The notes: generated by a model not told the origin, from the sequence alone. A stretch of 64,000 bases of DNA from Chlorokybus atmophyticus (GCA_009103225.1 RHPI01002656.1:260096-324095), one strand, 5' to 3'. Positions 24,001 to 42,545 are shown, counted from the stretch's first letter. Numbers and translations: made by a program.

Positions 24001-24784
24001 TTCGGTGCAGGGCTTACCGACTTTGCTGGGGACTCCAAAAGCCAGCGCTATGCATGCTTTGGGGCAGAGGTAGGGACTAGAAACGCAATTGATTGTTAAT
24101 GCATATTGATAATCTGAGATGAAGTCTGCACTGTAGGTAATTACTACCGAGTCGCTCGGGCGACGCCAAAATCGATATGCGTGCTTTGGGGTTAGTCCGG
24201 GATTGGAAGTCACCGATTACGAGTCAGGGGCCGTCTCAGCAGCCAGTCCTGAGGTACTGATTTTGTTTGTGTGACTTCACAGTCTTGAGATTGATCGGCT
24301 GGCCGATCATCAGGTGCGCTACAAGAAGATGTACGAGGAGCGCATCAATCCGTTTGCGGAGTTCAGCCGACGGGAACAAGAGCAGAGTTACAGTCGCTTG
24401 CGGCTTCACGACAAGGTTGGCGCCAGTGGTACAATCTGCAAGCTGCTGCTACTGCTGCGTGTGTGTGTGTGTAAGATTCTTCTTACACCTATTGTGCAGA
24501 TCACACTGCGCAGCAGCAGGTTCTTCCTCAGCAACCCATTTGCACGTCTGTTCCTCTTCTGCTACACGATCATCCTCCACCTGCTGGTTTTCGGAGTGCT
24601 GTACAGGTTGTCAACATGCGGGCGCAGTGTGTTGCTAAGCGCCGCACAGGTCGATGCTGTCTCCGTGCAGTCTCCCGCCACCTCAGCTGCCGGGACTCTC
24701 GCGGACAGGCTCGCAGATGCCATGGGCACCATCCTGCAATCGACACGCACTCTGACCACTGCTTCCCAGAGCGGGCAGCATTGA
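21088..24784 (+). CDS. CASP: Protein CASP, Golgi membrane coiled-coil golgin
   Basis: Tail-anchored Golgi golgin (CUX1/CASP family) that tethers vesicles. Fifteen exons in continuous phase: 21088-21276, 21358-21483, 21546-21716, 21902-21979, 22051-22233, 22313-22393, 22519-22692, 22764-22901, 23098-23247, 23325-23490, 23639-23803, 23900-24069, 24137-24253, 24314-24415, 24500-24784, giving 764 residues. The N-terminus matches plant CASP (FWRD..., LKSRKRLAELTKEF, LTKRAKFAEGAFL). A long Glu/Gln/Arg heptad region follows, then the family motif SIVCGQRDRFRA, and finally YEERINPFAEFSRREQ and a single TM helix near 688-706 (LFLFCYTIILHLLVFGVLY). The TM segment is followed by about 56 Ser/Ala-rich residues, longer than the short lumenal tail of plant CASP. 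The exon at 24314 could instead begin at 24288, adding eight or nine residues. Confidence 0.92.
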
Positions 24785-25311
24785 CGGCAAAGATGAACAC
24801 GAGCTGTATATCAATTGCTATATCAATTGCTGTGTTCTTGTGTATGTTATATTTGTGTAAATGTCGTTGTTTAATTGTGTAGGTGTATACATCCATGAAA
24901 AGTGTGTGATATGTGGTATTTACTGTACATGTGCGACATCTATACAAGCTCAGTGACGTTGCAGGGTGATGCCTGGACACAGCGGTGGTGAACATGTATG
25001 CTTCATGCGTCCATGCATGAATGTTTGCACATTGCCTTGTCATCTTGCATGTGCTCAAGCGACAGCCATGAGCAAGCGAAGCATGCCGGGCACCTGGCGA
25101 CACTGAAGTAGTAGCAACCCTGTGAAGATGTGTGTGTCTTGGCATCTCCGCAAGCTGGCGTAGACTGGGAGGCGGCGGCGGGGAGGCAGGGCAGCAGGGC
25201 GGCGCGAGCGTGGGAGCGGGGCGGGGAGGCCGAAGGAACTGCTGCCGGGAATGCGCTGGATAGCGATGGCAGCAGCGGCAGGACTGTCCGCTGCTTCAAC
25301 CAGCAGGAGGG
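24785..25311. other. CASP 3' UTR and sequence leading into a solitary LTR
   Basis: No gene is supported. 24,855-24,870 contains TGTAAATG. Positions 25,150-25,300 are GC-rich with a short Pro/Ala/Arg minus-strand open frame of unknown status. Confidence 0.35.
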
Positions 25312-25499
25312 TGTAACAGGGGTGAGGCAGCATGCAAAGGGTAGCAAGCTCATGAACAGAGCAGAGTGTATTGAATAGCCAGAGGTCCCTCTTTTCTACG
25401 AAACCCTAACTATTCATAGTCATAATAGCCTGCCATACATCTACTCTTTAACTGTCTGATGTAACATCAGGAGCCGCCATACAGGCTTCGCCCGTTACA
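25312..25499. repeat. Solitary short LTR (188 bp), same family as the LTR at 39638-39821
   Basis: Starts TGTAACAGGGGTG and ends CGCCCGTTACA, so the ends form the inverted repeat TGTAAC/GTTACA. It is closely similar over its length to 39638-39821, which flanks the gag end of the decayed Ty3/gypsy element there. No element coding sequence is adjacent, so it is read as a solo LTR. The flanking bases (GAGGG before, CCATT after) do not form an obvious target-site duplication. Confidence 0.72.
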
Positions 25500-25619
25500 C
25501 CATTTCCCCTATCTTCTAAACGTTCGTGGTAGGGCTTCATTTGCTCTACATAAGCCGGGCGAACGGTCTGCTTGGTTCTCGCCACTCCGTCTGCTCGCTT
25601 AATCAGGTTTGAATTAGGT

Positions 25620-25745
25620 CAGTCGGGACACAAAAGGGGGAAACCCGGGTCGGGACTCAGAAATCGAGAGAGAAAGTCCGCGTCGGGACGCAAAAGCCGG
25701 CAAGGAAATGCCGCGTCGGGACATCAAAATGACAAGCGACCCGAT
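25620..25745. repeat. Four degenerate repeats of about 31 bp with core GTCGGGAC
   Basis: GTCGGGAC followed by (A/T/G)CA(A/G)AA recurs near 25621, 25652, 25682 and 25715, each followed by a purine-rich stretch. The spacing of 30-33 bp is nearly regular. No coding function is seen. Confidence 0.6.
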
Positions 25746-26750
25746 ATAGTGATATCGATTATGTAGCATGGGGACGCGATTAAAGGTAATCCCAGTTTCG
25801 GGCGCCGCGTCGCTGCTCAGCATTTCGCGCGACGATGCTGATATCACCGTCGACCGGTTTTGTCGGCGTGCCGGCTCACGTCAGCCATGCTGAATGAAGC
25901 TCCACTACATTGATGACAATTAAGCTGGCGTTATGTAACATTATTAGTGTGCTTTGTCACACTTCCTATGCTTTGCATGATCAATAAGTGTATAAAGTTT
26001 TAATCACTTGCACATCATCACTCTTACATGCATATACACCTACATTTAATAGATTAAACATGACAATTGCAAACACACACATTTACGACCTCAAGAAACT
26101 CAAATGGAAGGTATGGAATGCAATTCATACGTGTGTAGATAAAGCTTAATTCACACATATTAGAGCTAAGTCTTTATATTGAATGGAAGGGCTCGCTTCA
26201 AATGTCAATTACTGCACGCAAGTGCGTGTATGTACATGCACGCACATGTTACATGTAGCTGTATTTAGGTAGGTGAAGTTTTGAGGTTATAAGTCTTACA
26301 CCCCGGCCGATCAAATGTTCCTGCTTGTGTGTCCGTTATTCTGCTGTGAGTGACTGATAGCTACGTTGCGCATGATCCGTTATGTAATCGGTATAACGAT
26401 GGGTTGTGCCGCATGCTTGCACCCACACCTACACCATTACAAACACACATGAGAAAAAATTAGCACGCACACGCAGCATACATAAACACACAATTACATG
26501 CACAAATGCAAGAAACCCACTGTCAAGTCACCAAGTCTTACACAAGTAGATCTAAGGGCTGGCGAAGGGGGGGCGGGGCTGTCTGCGCGACATAAGTTGC
26601 AGCAGCAACAGCAGGGCAGCATGGGTGAGACGCAACAACCGCCGCCCCAACCACACATCACAAGCGCGGTTGACTAAAGCTGCTGTTGATGGTGGAGTGA
26701 CCATTACTCGTTTTCACACTGGCTTTAAGGCCCTGAAATGGCCCACATGT
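25746..26750. other. Non-coding sequence between repeats
   Basis: About 1 kb, relatively AT-rich from 25,900 to 26,530, then GC-rich near 26,560-26,700. No gene, tRNA or recognisable transposon is seen. Confidence 0.4.
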
Positions 26751-26757
26751 AGATGTA

Positions 26758-27370
26758 AGTTGCTGTGGATGCGTGTGTGCGCGTGCGTGTTAGGCTATGT
26801 ATATATGGCGTGCGTATTGACACCTGCACCTGCAAGTGTGTGCGTGAAGCTATGTATATGTGGCGCATGCCATGTGCGTGTTGGCACATGCACGTGCGTG
26901 CGGGCGGGCGTGCGGGCGGGCGTGTATGCATGAGGCTGCGTATGTATGGCGTGCCTGTGCATGTGCGTGTGTGCGTGCGTGCGTGTATGCATGAGGCTGC
27001 GTATGTATGGCGTGCCTGTGCCTGTGCGTGTGTGCGTGCGTGTATGTCGGTGCGTGCGTGCGTGCGTGAGGTTGCGTGTATGTGGCGTGCGTGAGCGTGA
27101 TTGTGTGTGCACTTGCGTGCGCGAGGCTGTGGATATGGCGGGTGTGTGTATGCGTGCGTGAGGCTGCGTGTGTGTGGTGTGTGTGTGCGTGTGCACGTGC
27201 GTGTATGGATGTATGTGTGTATGTATGTGCGCATGCGTGAGTGCGTGAGGCTGCGTGTATGTAGCGTGCGAGTGTGAGGCTGTGTGCGTGCTGGCTCATG
27301 CGTGTACGAGTGTGCGAGTGTGCGTGTGTGCGTGCGTGCGTGCGTGAGGCTGCGTTGTCCAACTCGCACA
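26758..27370. repeat. TG/CG-rich purine-pyrimidine alternating repeat tract
   Basis: Long runs built from GTGCGTGC, GTGTGTATG and GCGTGTGTG words, with imperfect longer repeats (a unit containing GAGGCTGCGTATGTATGGCG recurs about every 60 bp near 26,930-27,020). Such alternating tracts can form Z-DNA. Long open frames here (Cys-Val-Arg or His-Thr-Arg) are products of the repeat. It probably lies in or after the 3' part of the minus-strand gene next to it. Confidence 0.7.
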
Positions 27371-27449
27371 TGCAAGCGCATGCACGCACACACATGTGCT
27401 CACCCAACCCCACCCACCCACCAGCGCGCACACGCATGCACGTGCGCTG

Positions 27450-32905
<5,456 letters not shown>

Positions 32906-33019
32906 AGCGGCTGGTTAAGTTACAAGATGATGTGCAGTCACAACAATGCAACCGTTTTTTGAAAGAATGCAGGCAGAGTCACAACGGCAAGAATGTGACG
33001 CAGTGTGACAGCACTTGAC

Positions 33020-35243
33020 ATGGCAGAATCTAGCCTATCTACCTCTTACCGTATTCCAAGGGCGAGCAACATGCTGCAAAACACCCAAGCAATCCTCTAT
33101 CATCGCTGCATGAACATCATCCTTGATAGCTTAGCCAAACGGGCTAGCCGCACGGGCGTTGAGTTGACTTCCTATGAATGTGAGTCGTGCACGGCATATC
33201 CTTTGCTATGGACATTTATCGCCGACAATGAGGAGCAATGGTGCGCGACGCTTATTAAGTCCAGCAATAGAACAAGCCACCCGTGTGGTTATTGCATGGT
33301 AAGCATCATATATATACATGAGCATAAGACATCAAACTTGTTCATGGCTGCGCACCTTCAAGCTGGCAGCTGTTTGCTGCAAATACCAGCTGTTGACTAC
33401 AGGTGAAAGCTGCTGACTTGAACGCATCCCAACTAAACTATGAGTTGCGGGCGGAGAGCATGATGATTGAAGTATACGACATGGCCCGCGAGTTGTTTAA
33501 TGAGGGGAGCCGACAAGCACCTCAGCAATTGCTTGATAAGTTCTCTACGCATGATGTCAATGTAAGTGTGCTTGCTGTCTTCTGCACCACACTATATTGC
33601 ATGCTGCTGGTTGACAACAGCAGATACAGTTAATTGCAGTGGACAATGGCTTGTACCTACAGAACGGGTTATGGGGCTTCAGACATTTCAACCACCCCGC
33701 CAATAGGGTGTACGAAGCCATCACACCGGAGCAGCTGCATACATGCGAGTCCGGCATCTTCTCATCACTTATGCAGGTTCCGTGAGTGGGCTGCGGCGAA
33801 CATTGCGGGCTACACCACGGCAATACGCACGGCCAATCACAATCCCAATGCCATATCTTTAACGTATTTAGGGCTCCGCGTTCCGTCATTAAAGAAAGAC
33901 TACATTGGTAAAGCAGCTTTTCTTATGGCTTTTCAGCACCATTATGAAGGTGATTTGCATCGCCGTGAGCGGCGTGTTCGTTTTGCCGAACGGTAGTGAC
34001 CCAGTGCTTGAGTGCATTTATGCGTATGTGGAACTCGTGGTACTTTGACGCTTTTGTTCGGCATGAGGCAAGGGGATATATAAAAGCACTCCGCACCATT
34101 GAGGAGCTATGGGACAGATGTGCCGAGCTTCTTAAGCAACACTTTAGCGAGTATCAAACGACGGTGTGGCGGACATGGAAGTTTCAATGGTGCTCGCGGT
34201 TTCCTTCGGCCATTCGTGCTAGGGGCTCCACACAAGAGTACAATGCCAATCCCGGCGAGAAAAAGCATTGAAAAGTTGCAAAAGCAACGTGGAGGTAGAC
34301 ACATGCTTTAATTCCTCTGCAGCTGACTGTCAATGATGCAGTGGACTTGTTTAATGCTGCAGTATGACGGTACGCAGTGCTAAATGACAATATGCGACAA
34401 AGCCTCTAACAAAGAGAATGCAGCAAAGCAGATTGCAATGCACATATCCCGCAGCAAGGCTCTCACCAACGCGGCGCTGCATGAGTTGCAACAATTACAA
34501 CACTTTAAGCGCAATCCCAGACAAAATAAATACCCAATGACTACGGCGGCTTTGGCAATGGGCAATAATTACCTTGGTGGGCGAGAGAGGGACCGCTTCA
34601 TTACAATGGAGGAGCTCAACATGGTGGAGAGTTGGCTCAATGTCGGCTCTGAGCACACTGGCGTATCAACCCGCCAACTCTTTAAAGCGTGCCCCGAGTT
34701 GAACCGCATACGCTACCTTCTCTCTCGACGTTTGGCCATTATTGAGGACGAGAGTGCAGGGGGTGACGGCATCAACATCGGGACACCATCAACGTGGCCA
34801 AAGGTATGATGTAATCTTTACAAATTTGTCAACCATGATACTCAAGAGTGCATATAAATTGCTACCAGCATCATTATAACACTTATACTGCATCAGTGAC
34901 TGTGCATAATAGTTGTGTTTGCAGGTGCAGCGCATTTGCATTGTTAAATGCGTGTACATTGGCGGTGTGGTGAGCAACTATGGACATGTTGTTGTGCAGA
35001 CTGGGCATTGTTCAACAAACTTTTACGGCCGTGAGGTCTTTTCAAACGTGGCGGTAGATGGTGGTGATGATGAAAAGTGATTCGGCCAACTTCGTTTGGT
35101 GTTTGGTGTTAAAGACACGCACAACCACATGCACAACTTTGCCTTCCTCAAGTGGTATCGTGAAGCGCGCCCGCGAGCACGCACTGTTCCCGGCATGAAG
35201 AGGTTCGAGTGGGACCCGAAGGTGTGTCGAGGAGCCCGCGAAC
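33020..35243 (+). pseudogene. Decayed DDE transposase, KDZ/Plavaka-like
   Basis: Coding segments 33020-33298, 33403-33561 and 33621 to about 33780 are joined by GT-AG introns. Further frames run at about 33780-33990, 33996-34190, 34384-34806 and 34923-35243. Features are an early cysteine cluster (YECESC, later HPCGYCM), LLWTFIADNEEQW, LWGFRHFNHPANRVYEAI, PEQLHTCESGIFSSLM, and near the end FGQLRLVFGVKDTHNHMHN and FLKWYREARP. This order (C-x2-C insert, His/Cys after a W-G-F segment, late W-Y segment) resembles eukaryotic KDZ/Plavaka-type transposases. Assignment is by pattern only. Frame changes near 33,780 and 33,990 and an in-frame TGA at 35078-35080 show it is no longer intact. Terminal inverted repeats were not identified. 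Confidence 0.5.
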
Positions 35244-35249
35244 AATAAT

Positions 35250-35697
35250 ACGACAGCCTAAACATTAACTTGTTGATGCGCCTAGCTCATACTGTGCCTG
35301 ATTTTCAATGAGAACACGTTCTACCCTAATTTGCATATGTGGGTAGAGAAGTTACTGATACAGCCCTTGATAGTTGTATGATGTATGCGAGTTGTCATGT
35401 GATGTCCTGCTGCAACGAAAACTTAAGAGCATAGCTTACACAATCGAGATAGCGACTTAAGTTAAGACGCGCATAAAGGTTATCTTGCCAGGCAGTGCTG
35501 AATGAGCATTGGTAAATGGAGCATCAACGCATGACAGCTTTAAACAATGTTATAATGATGTCAAGTTTGTCATTGATGTCACATTACTTGCATGGTTGCA
35601 AGTATTTTATGGCATACATGAGCAAGTCTCATTGCCAGCATACCATATATGCTAGTTGCACACGTTGCTTTGCCTAAACACGCCGGATATTTAGCTG
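35250..35697. other. AT-rich sequence between two decayed transposable elements
   Basis: About 450 bases without recognisable coding or repeats. It may contain the 3' end of the transposase element and the missing second LTR side of the gypsy relic, but no match to the 184-188 bp LTR is visible here. Confidence 0.35.
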
Positions 35698-35799
35698 TTA
35701 TTTTTGACATATATTGCATCGGCCTGTCATTAACTCATGAACTGATGCAAAATGACATAAACCCTTGTTACTGACGTTAAAAACAGGGTGTACACTCAC

Positions 35800-36110
35800 T
35801 TTATTGCCACTGACTGTCTTGCCAACTATCCCAATGATTGGTGGGCTTGCGTAGCTGACACCAATGGCAAGACGCCACGTAGTCGTGTGGACATCCTTAT
35901 GCATGCCGTGCTCAAAGAAGCGCCGCCTTAGCTTTTCAAGTGGTCTCTCACAACCGAAGTGACCGCCCCCGTACCGGCAATCATGCATAGCATACAGCAA
36001 GCGTGATTTTAAACTGGCCGGTACAGAGATACGTGGCAGCTGCGCACCACCCTCTCTACGGTACAAAAGGAGGGCATCATGAACGTTTAAGCGGCGCCCT
36101 CATAAAAAGG
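35800..36110 (-). pseudogene. Integrase HHCC zinc-binding domain, frameshifted (copy A)
   Basis: The frame reads LYRREGGAQLPRISVP, then LLYAMHDCRYGGGHFGC and KLRRRFFEHGM, giving the two His of the HHCC domain. The two Cys appear only after a one-frame shift, in DYVASCHWCQLRKP near 35,870. The domain is therefore broken by an indel. No catalytic D,D-35-E core follows. Confidence 0.75.
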
Positions 36111-36155
36111 AATCCGCTAGCAGGCTTTCACACCAAGGGTCCATTTGTTGGTGAT

Positions 36156-37760
<1,605 letters not shown>

Positions 37761-38562
37761 TGCCATCTTTTTTCCATCGCGGCTACGTGTGCAGCAATGG
37801 AGTCCCAGATCTTTAGTGGCTTTCTTTGCATGGACTGTACAACTGGTGGTGCTGTCCCCGTGCAGATACGATGCTGGACTGCTGAGGTGCGTGTGAGTTT
37901 GGGCGCCGTCGCATTGTGCATGATGTGGTTTTTGAGTGCCTCTTTTTCTGCATCAGGGACGTCTGCTTGTGTGCCTAACTGGGCTGATTACATGAGTTGC
38001 ATATCTGCGCGGTCAACTAGTGCAAGTCTTCCAGTGCTAGGCTGGTGGATCCAGTCCTTATTTATTGTCATTTCTTGGTCACAGATGAAGTCCCAGCCCA
38101 GTGTTACGTTTAAAAACTGGCCTAGTAGTAGCTAGAAGGTATGGGCAATTGTGGTGTTGTGCATTTGTAATGTGTTTGTGCTGCAAGATGTAAAGCTTGA
38201 AGCTTATGCGTCCCCAAATGTGACAATCGTGGGGTGGGGTGCAGTGTGTACAAGTAAGTGCAAGTGTTGTGCAAAGCTCTCGCGCATAGTGCTTGATGAA
38301 GACTCAGTGTCAACCAAATCCAATGCATCACGCTTGATGTCACCAACTTGCACAAACACTGCACATATTAGTCATCTTTTTGGTGCTTTTTATTTTCTCC
38401 GCGCAACGAGCTCCTGCTTCTTCGTCACGCGTCTATGTGTAAACCTTCCCAAGGCAACACTAGAAATGAGTTCGCGTACTGATCTTCTGCTGGTGCTGGC
38501 ACTTGCTTTAATGCCACTTGAGCATTCTGCAATGTTGGGCGTGAAGCTAATGCTTGCTGGGA

Positions 38563-39269
38563 CTAAAGTCTTAGCTTTTTGGGTTGTTTGCGATACATGC
38601 TGATGTGCCCGTATGTCTGGCAGTTGAAGCACAGGGGCTTATCGTTCTCATCTCTGAGAGGCAGGCGTTGGCGAGGATGTTGTGGACTAGCAGCTGAGGG
38701 CTTGGTAACAACTTGCACAACGATAGGGCGTGCAACTTGATACACAGGCTGAGGGGGCAGGAGTAAACGCCTTCGCTATATCTGGTGAGTGCGTTCAGCT
38801 AGTTGGGTTGATGCTATAGCTGCCTCCAGGTCTCGTGGTGCTTGCATCATAGCAGGGCCCACCAGGTGGCGGTGTATAGCGTTCCATCAGAACAGTAGCT
38901 GTAATGATGCTGGCATGTCGGCTTTTATCCTCACCAGGAGTTGGTCGAAAGCACAGCAAAGGTTGTGATGTCCTCATCTCCTGCTTGTTTAATCCCATAC
39001 ATATGTTGAGGATTGGTTTGAGAACTGTGACGGTGTCCAAAAAAGGTACGCAAACTTGACTCCAGCATCAACCAGTGATTCCTCACAACATCTGGCAGGC
39101 TATTATACCAACAAGCAGCTGGACCTGTCAAGCTTAGACTCAGGTGCTTACACTTTTCTTCATCCCTCCACTGGAAGGCATTTGCATGAATGTAGAAGTG
39201 GTCCGACCAGCTGCGCACATGGTCTGCAGGTTCTCCGGCAAAGCGCTCTGGTTGAAGGCGTCCTTGCAT
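38563..39269 (-). pseudogene. Gag with degenerate zinc knuckle (copy A)
   Basis: 39269-38931 encodes a retrotransposon gag-like stretch (PERFAGEPADHVRSW, HLSLSLTGPAACWYNSLPD, LRTFFGH). At 38745-38563 a knuckle reads CFNCQTYGHISMY, that is C-x2-C-x4-H-x4 with Tyr at the position of the last Cys. The two parts are in different frames. Confidence 0.75.
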
Positions 39270-39637
39270 TAGCGAGAGCTGAGGGTTTGCTGCTGTTGCA
39301 ACGGCTGTGCTTGTGCCTGGTTTTGTTGGTTCTGGGCATTGAACGCTGCTATTGCGCTGATGGTAGCTTGGGTAACCAGGCGAGCAAGGTCTTCAGGTGA
39401 GAGTGCTGATTAAAGCTGTGGGGTTTGTGCTGGAGAAGTAGGCTCCTTTATTTGCTGCGTTGTTCCTGCTGCATGCGTTATTGTTGGGTTCTGCACTTGT
39501 TCTGGTCGCCGCTCATCTTGCTGATTGTTGTCTCTCCGCCCAGGGTCTTCTGGTTAGCCGGTGTTTGCTCTGGTGTTCCTCCCTCCTCCCGCCATAGCGT
39601 TGTCTCCGTGCGCTGCCTTACCCCGCGTCTTCACCGA

Positions 39638-39821
39638 TGTAACAGGGGTGAGGCAGCATGCAAAGGGTAGCTAGCGCATGAACAGAGCAGATTATATTGA
39701 ATAGCCAGAGGTCCCTCTCCTTACGCAACCCTAACTTTTAAAGGTCATTACCCGCCATGTATGTGGTCTTTAACTGTCTTATGTAAGATCAGAAGCGGCC
39801 ATAGAGGCTTCGCCCATTACA
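39638..39821 (-). repeat. LTR of copy A (184 bp)
   Basis: TGTAACAGGGGTGAGGCAGC at one end and CGCCCATTACA at the other. It matches the solo LTR at 25312-25499 throughout, with small indels. It lies on the gag side, so it is the 5' LTR of the minus-strand element. Confidence 0.75.
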
Positions 39822-40008
39822 AGGGGTTTTGCCGCCGCTTCCCTCCGAAGCGGTGCACCGCAGCTCCCTCCTCCCACACGCCAGCTAGCGGCTGCAGCGG
39901 GGAAATTCAAAGGCTAATCTGTTCGGCCGTGGATGCTGCATGCAACTCAGCCTGCTGACGGCAACATCAATGATTCCGGTAAGGCTGACCGGCATATGTG
40001 TTGCTTAT

Positions 40009-40291
40009 CAGTTGTTTTGCCTCTTGCGGTTTACACGTATGTTGCGGTCAAGTAGTTGGGACCTGCAACAGAACATGGAAAGGTTGGCTCTTGTCATGTC
40101 AGTTGTTTTGCCTTGCGGTTTTCATGTGTGTTGCGGTAAAAGTCAAGTAAGTAGTTGGGATCTGCAACAATAAGCCGAAATCTTGGCACTTGTTATGTCA
40201 GTTGCTCTACCTTGTCGTTTCCAACTTATTTGCGATGGAAGTCAAGTACTTGGGACCTGCAACAGAATACAGAAAAGTTGGCACTTGTCAT
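40009..40291. repeat. Three tandem repeats of 91-99 bp
   Basis: Units begin near 40009, 40100 and 40199, each with CAGTTG(T/C)T, CTTG(C/T)(G/C)G..., AGTA-(G)-TTGGGA-C/T-CTGCAACA and end TTGGC(T/A)CTTGT(C/T)ATG. Units differ by 10-20% by eye. No coding function is seen. Confidence 0.7.
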
Positions 40292-40439
40292 GGAGTAGTA
40301 TTGCTCCCGCTAACTAACCCATACAAGTAATATATAAGTAGATTCTCTGACTTGGAGCACGAGGCATACGCCCAAGTGGGCGAAACCTTTTTACGACAAA
40401 TTTTAGAAATTGCTGACAACTCTGAAAACCAACTTTGAA

Positions 40440-42280
40440 GATTGAGTTTGGAAACATTTGACGACCTTGAAGACTAACAATCAGGAGTAGAGCAACAGTT
40501 GAAGGCGTCAAGAGACGAGATTAAAACCTTGCATGGAATGCGTAATGATCTGCTTGGCAAGATGTTTAAGCAAAAAGTAAGAGACATGCCCGAAGTATAG
40601 TTGATAAATGTTGATGTTAACATGCGGTTGGAGTCTAATCAGGATTTGAGCGACACGTGCTGACAATTATACGCGATTTGAGTTTTAAGAAGAAGCATTT
40701 ACGCGTGGAGTGGCAGCTTGAGATAAAGGATTTGTGTAAGCTAGAATTGTTGGTCACTAGCTACACTGGCACTGACCTTCCACAAGGAAGGAAGAATGTG
40801 CGCCGACCATGTCAACACAAGGAGCATCCGCTGCCATTGCCATCGAGGTGTCAGTGACATTGGGCCTTACCGACATTATACGCGCAAACACGTGCGATGA
40901 GCTATTGCATGAAGTCCGAGAGTGCCGCAACTTCGACGCAGTTGTACGGGTTGTCACAGGACTAGGGGACAACGTGGACATGCCCTTGCGGGAAGCGGCC
41001 AATGCCACGAATATCATTTCGGTCACGAAATTCCATGCCCATTGCTATATAGGATATGGAATCTAGTCAACCCCAACATATGTAGCATGTGTACATATTG
41101 CGTACAAGATATGCGCACGGTTGTTGTAGACATGCATGTATATAGTTGCACAAGTATGCAAGACCGAATAGTGGTGTGTAAATGTAACACGTGTGGTTTG
41201 CATTATGACAGCGGTTTAAGGCAATATGGAGCGGTGGTGCCAGCTGAACTTGGCATAAGGTGTTGCCAGGCAGCATCGCAAGTTTCATGGCAAGAACTGG
41301 CCTTGCATTTGGTTACGTTGTGTTGCGTTGTGTTGTGTTGTGTTGTAAGGTTTTGTAGAAGCAGTGCACAATTATAGCTAATGGCACTTTGCAACCAAGC
41401 ACTTGTGTAGAATGTATGCAATGGTGTGCATGTGTGCTGTGCTATTTGCTTTTAATCAAATAGGAGAGATCTCTCATGTCTACATGTGCATGCACGTGCA
41501 TGTGGGGCGCGTGTTTGCATCTGTGCATGTCCCTCTGCATGCACGTGCTTTTCGGAACGACTGTCGACTGAGTCACTTCGATCTCCACGGTATGAATTAT
41601 GGACTTAGCAGATTTTGCAGCAATCCGTCATGACATGCGGCGAATAGACCCTTTGCGTTAATTGCTGTGTCTACTGCTGATGGTCCTCCCACATCGTGGC
41701 CTGAGATAGTTTACTGGTCACCATCCATTCAAGACTTGACTCAGCATGGGATGGTGGAGATGTGGGAGGGACTTGAGCTGTTCAGACATTTGCACACCCA
41801 TCGTGGTGAGTCCTCCTTGGTGACTGTAATGTCGTTATGTGCATAGCAGCGATTGCTTTAGAATTCACTTCGTCAACAAGCTCTGTGTATGAGGGATGGT
41901 GTTATGCTGAGGCTTTGAGTTGTCCTGCCATCACATTAGCAGTGCATGCAATCCTCCTTGTTGTATTATTGCTCCGTTGCAAAGTTGCAAGCGCTTGAGC
42001 ATTATCTGAACGATGTCTTGCCTGGCAATGGCCCTTGCGTAGTGAGCAGCTCCATGTTGCATTGTTTCAAGACTTGCTTGAATTAACATAATCTTTTCTC
42101 CGTGTGCTTCAAAACATGCAGCGCCTCGCCACCTGTTGTTTCCTACAACAGATGGTGTGAGGATTCCCCTCAGTCAGCAGTGAATGGAGTATACGCAGGG
42201 GAGCTGCACACAGAACTTCACAGGTTGAGTCTCCCACGCATGCATGCATGCACACACGGCCACAAGCTTGGCCAAAAGCA
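40440..42280 (+). other. Scattered plus-strand coding-like segments, possible degraded or unassembled gene
   Basis: Several stretches look coding but do not join into one frame. They are a coiled-coil-like segment near 40,490-40,580 (EQQLKASRDEIKTLHGM, followed by a GTAAGA donor), KHLRVEWQLEIKDLCKLELL near 40,690-40,750, an 85-codon frame 40809-41066, MDLADFAAIRHDMRRIDPLR near 41,600-41,660 and, one frame over, WPEIVYWSPSIQDLTQHGM to 41,804 before a GTGAGT donor, then NRWCEDSPQSAVNGVYAGEL at about 42,121-42,222. No family is recognised. This may be another old transposon or a broken host gene. Confidence 0.3.
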
Positions 42281-42545
42281 TTGCATGCAATGTTGCACCA
42301 GTAAGGGTCAACCTTGGACGTAACTCCCCCCCCCCCCCCTTCCCCGCGGGCGCGGCNGTCAGCAGTGAATGGAGTATACGCAGGGGAGCTGCACACAGAA
42401 CTTCACAGGTTGAGTCTCCCACGCATGCATGCATGCACACACGGCCACAAGCTTGGCCAAAAGCATTGCATGCAATGTTGCACCAGTAAGGGTCAACCTT
42501 GGACGTAACTCCCCCCCCCCCCCCGCCTTCCCCGCGGGCGCGGCC
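42175..42545. repeat. Near-exact 180-bp duplication across a single N
   Basis: 42175-42356 and 42358-42545 carry the same sequence (GTCAGCAGTGAATGGAG through a poly-C run and TTCCCCGCGGGCGCGGC), joined at an N at 42357. The poly-C runs differ only in length. This is most simply an assembly artefact at a gap edge, although a true tandem duplication is possible. Confidence 0.85.

Noticed and set aside
25400-25412. Telomere-like CCCTAAC as an interstitial telomere
   Set aside because: Only single copies occur; it is part of an LTR and not a tandem array.
25600-25760. CRISPR-like array from the regular GTCGGGAC repeats
   Set aside because: Repeats are degenerate, spacers are not unique sequences of constant length, no cas genes exist and the DNA is eukaryotic nuclear.
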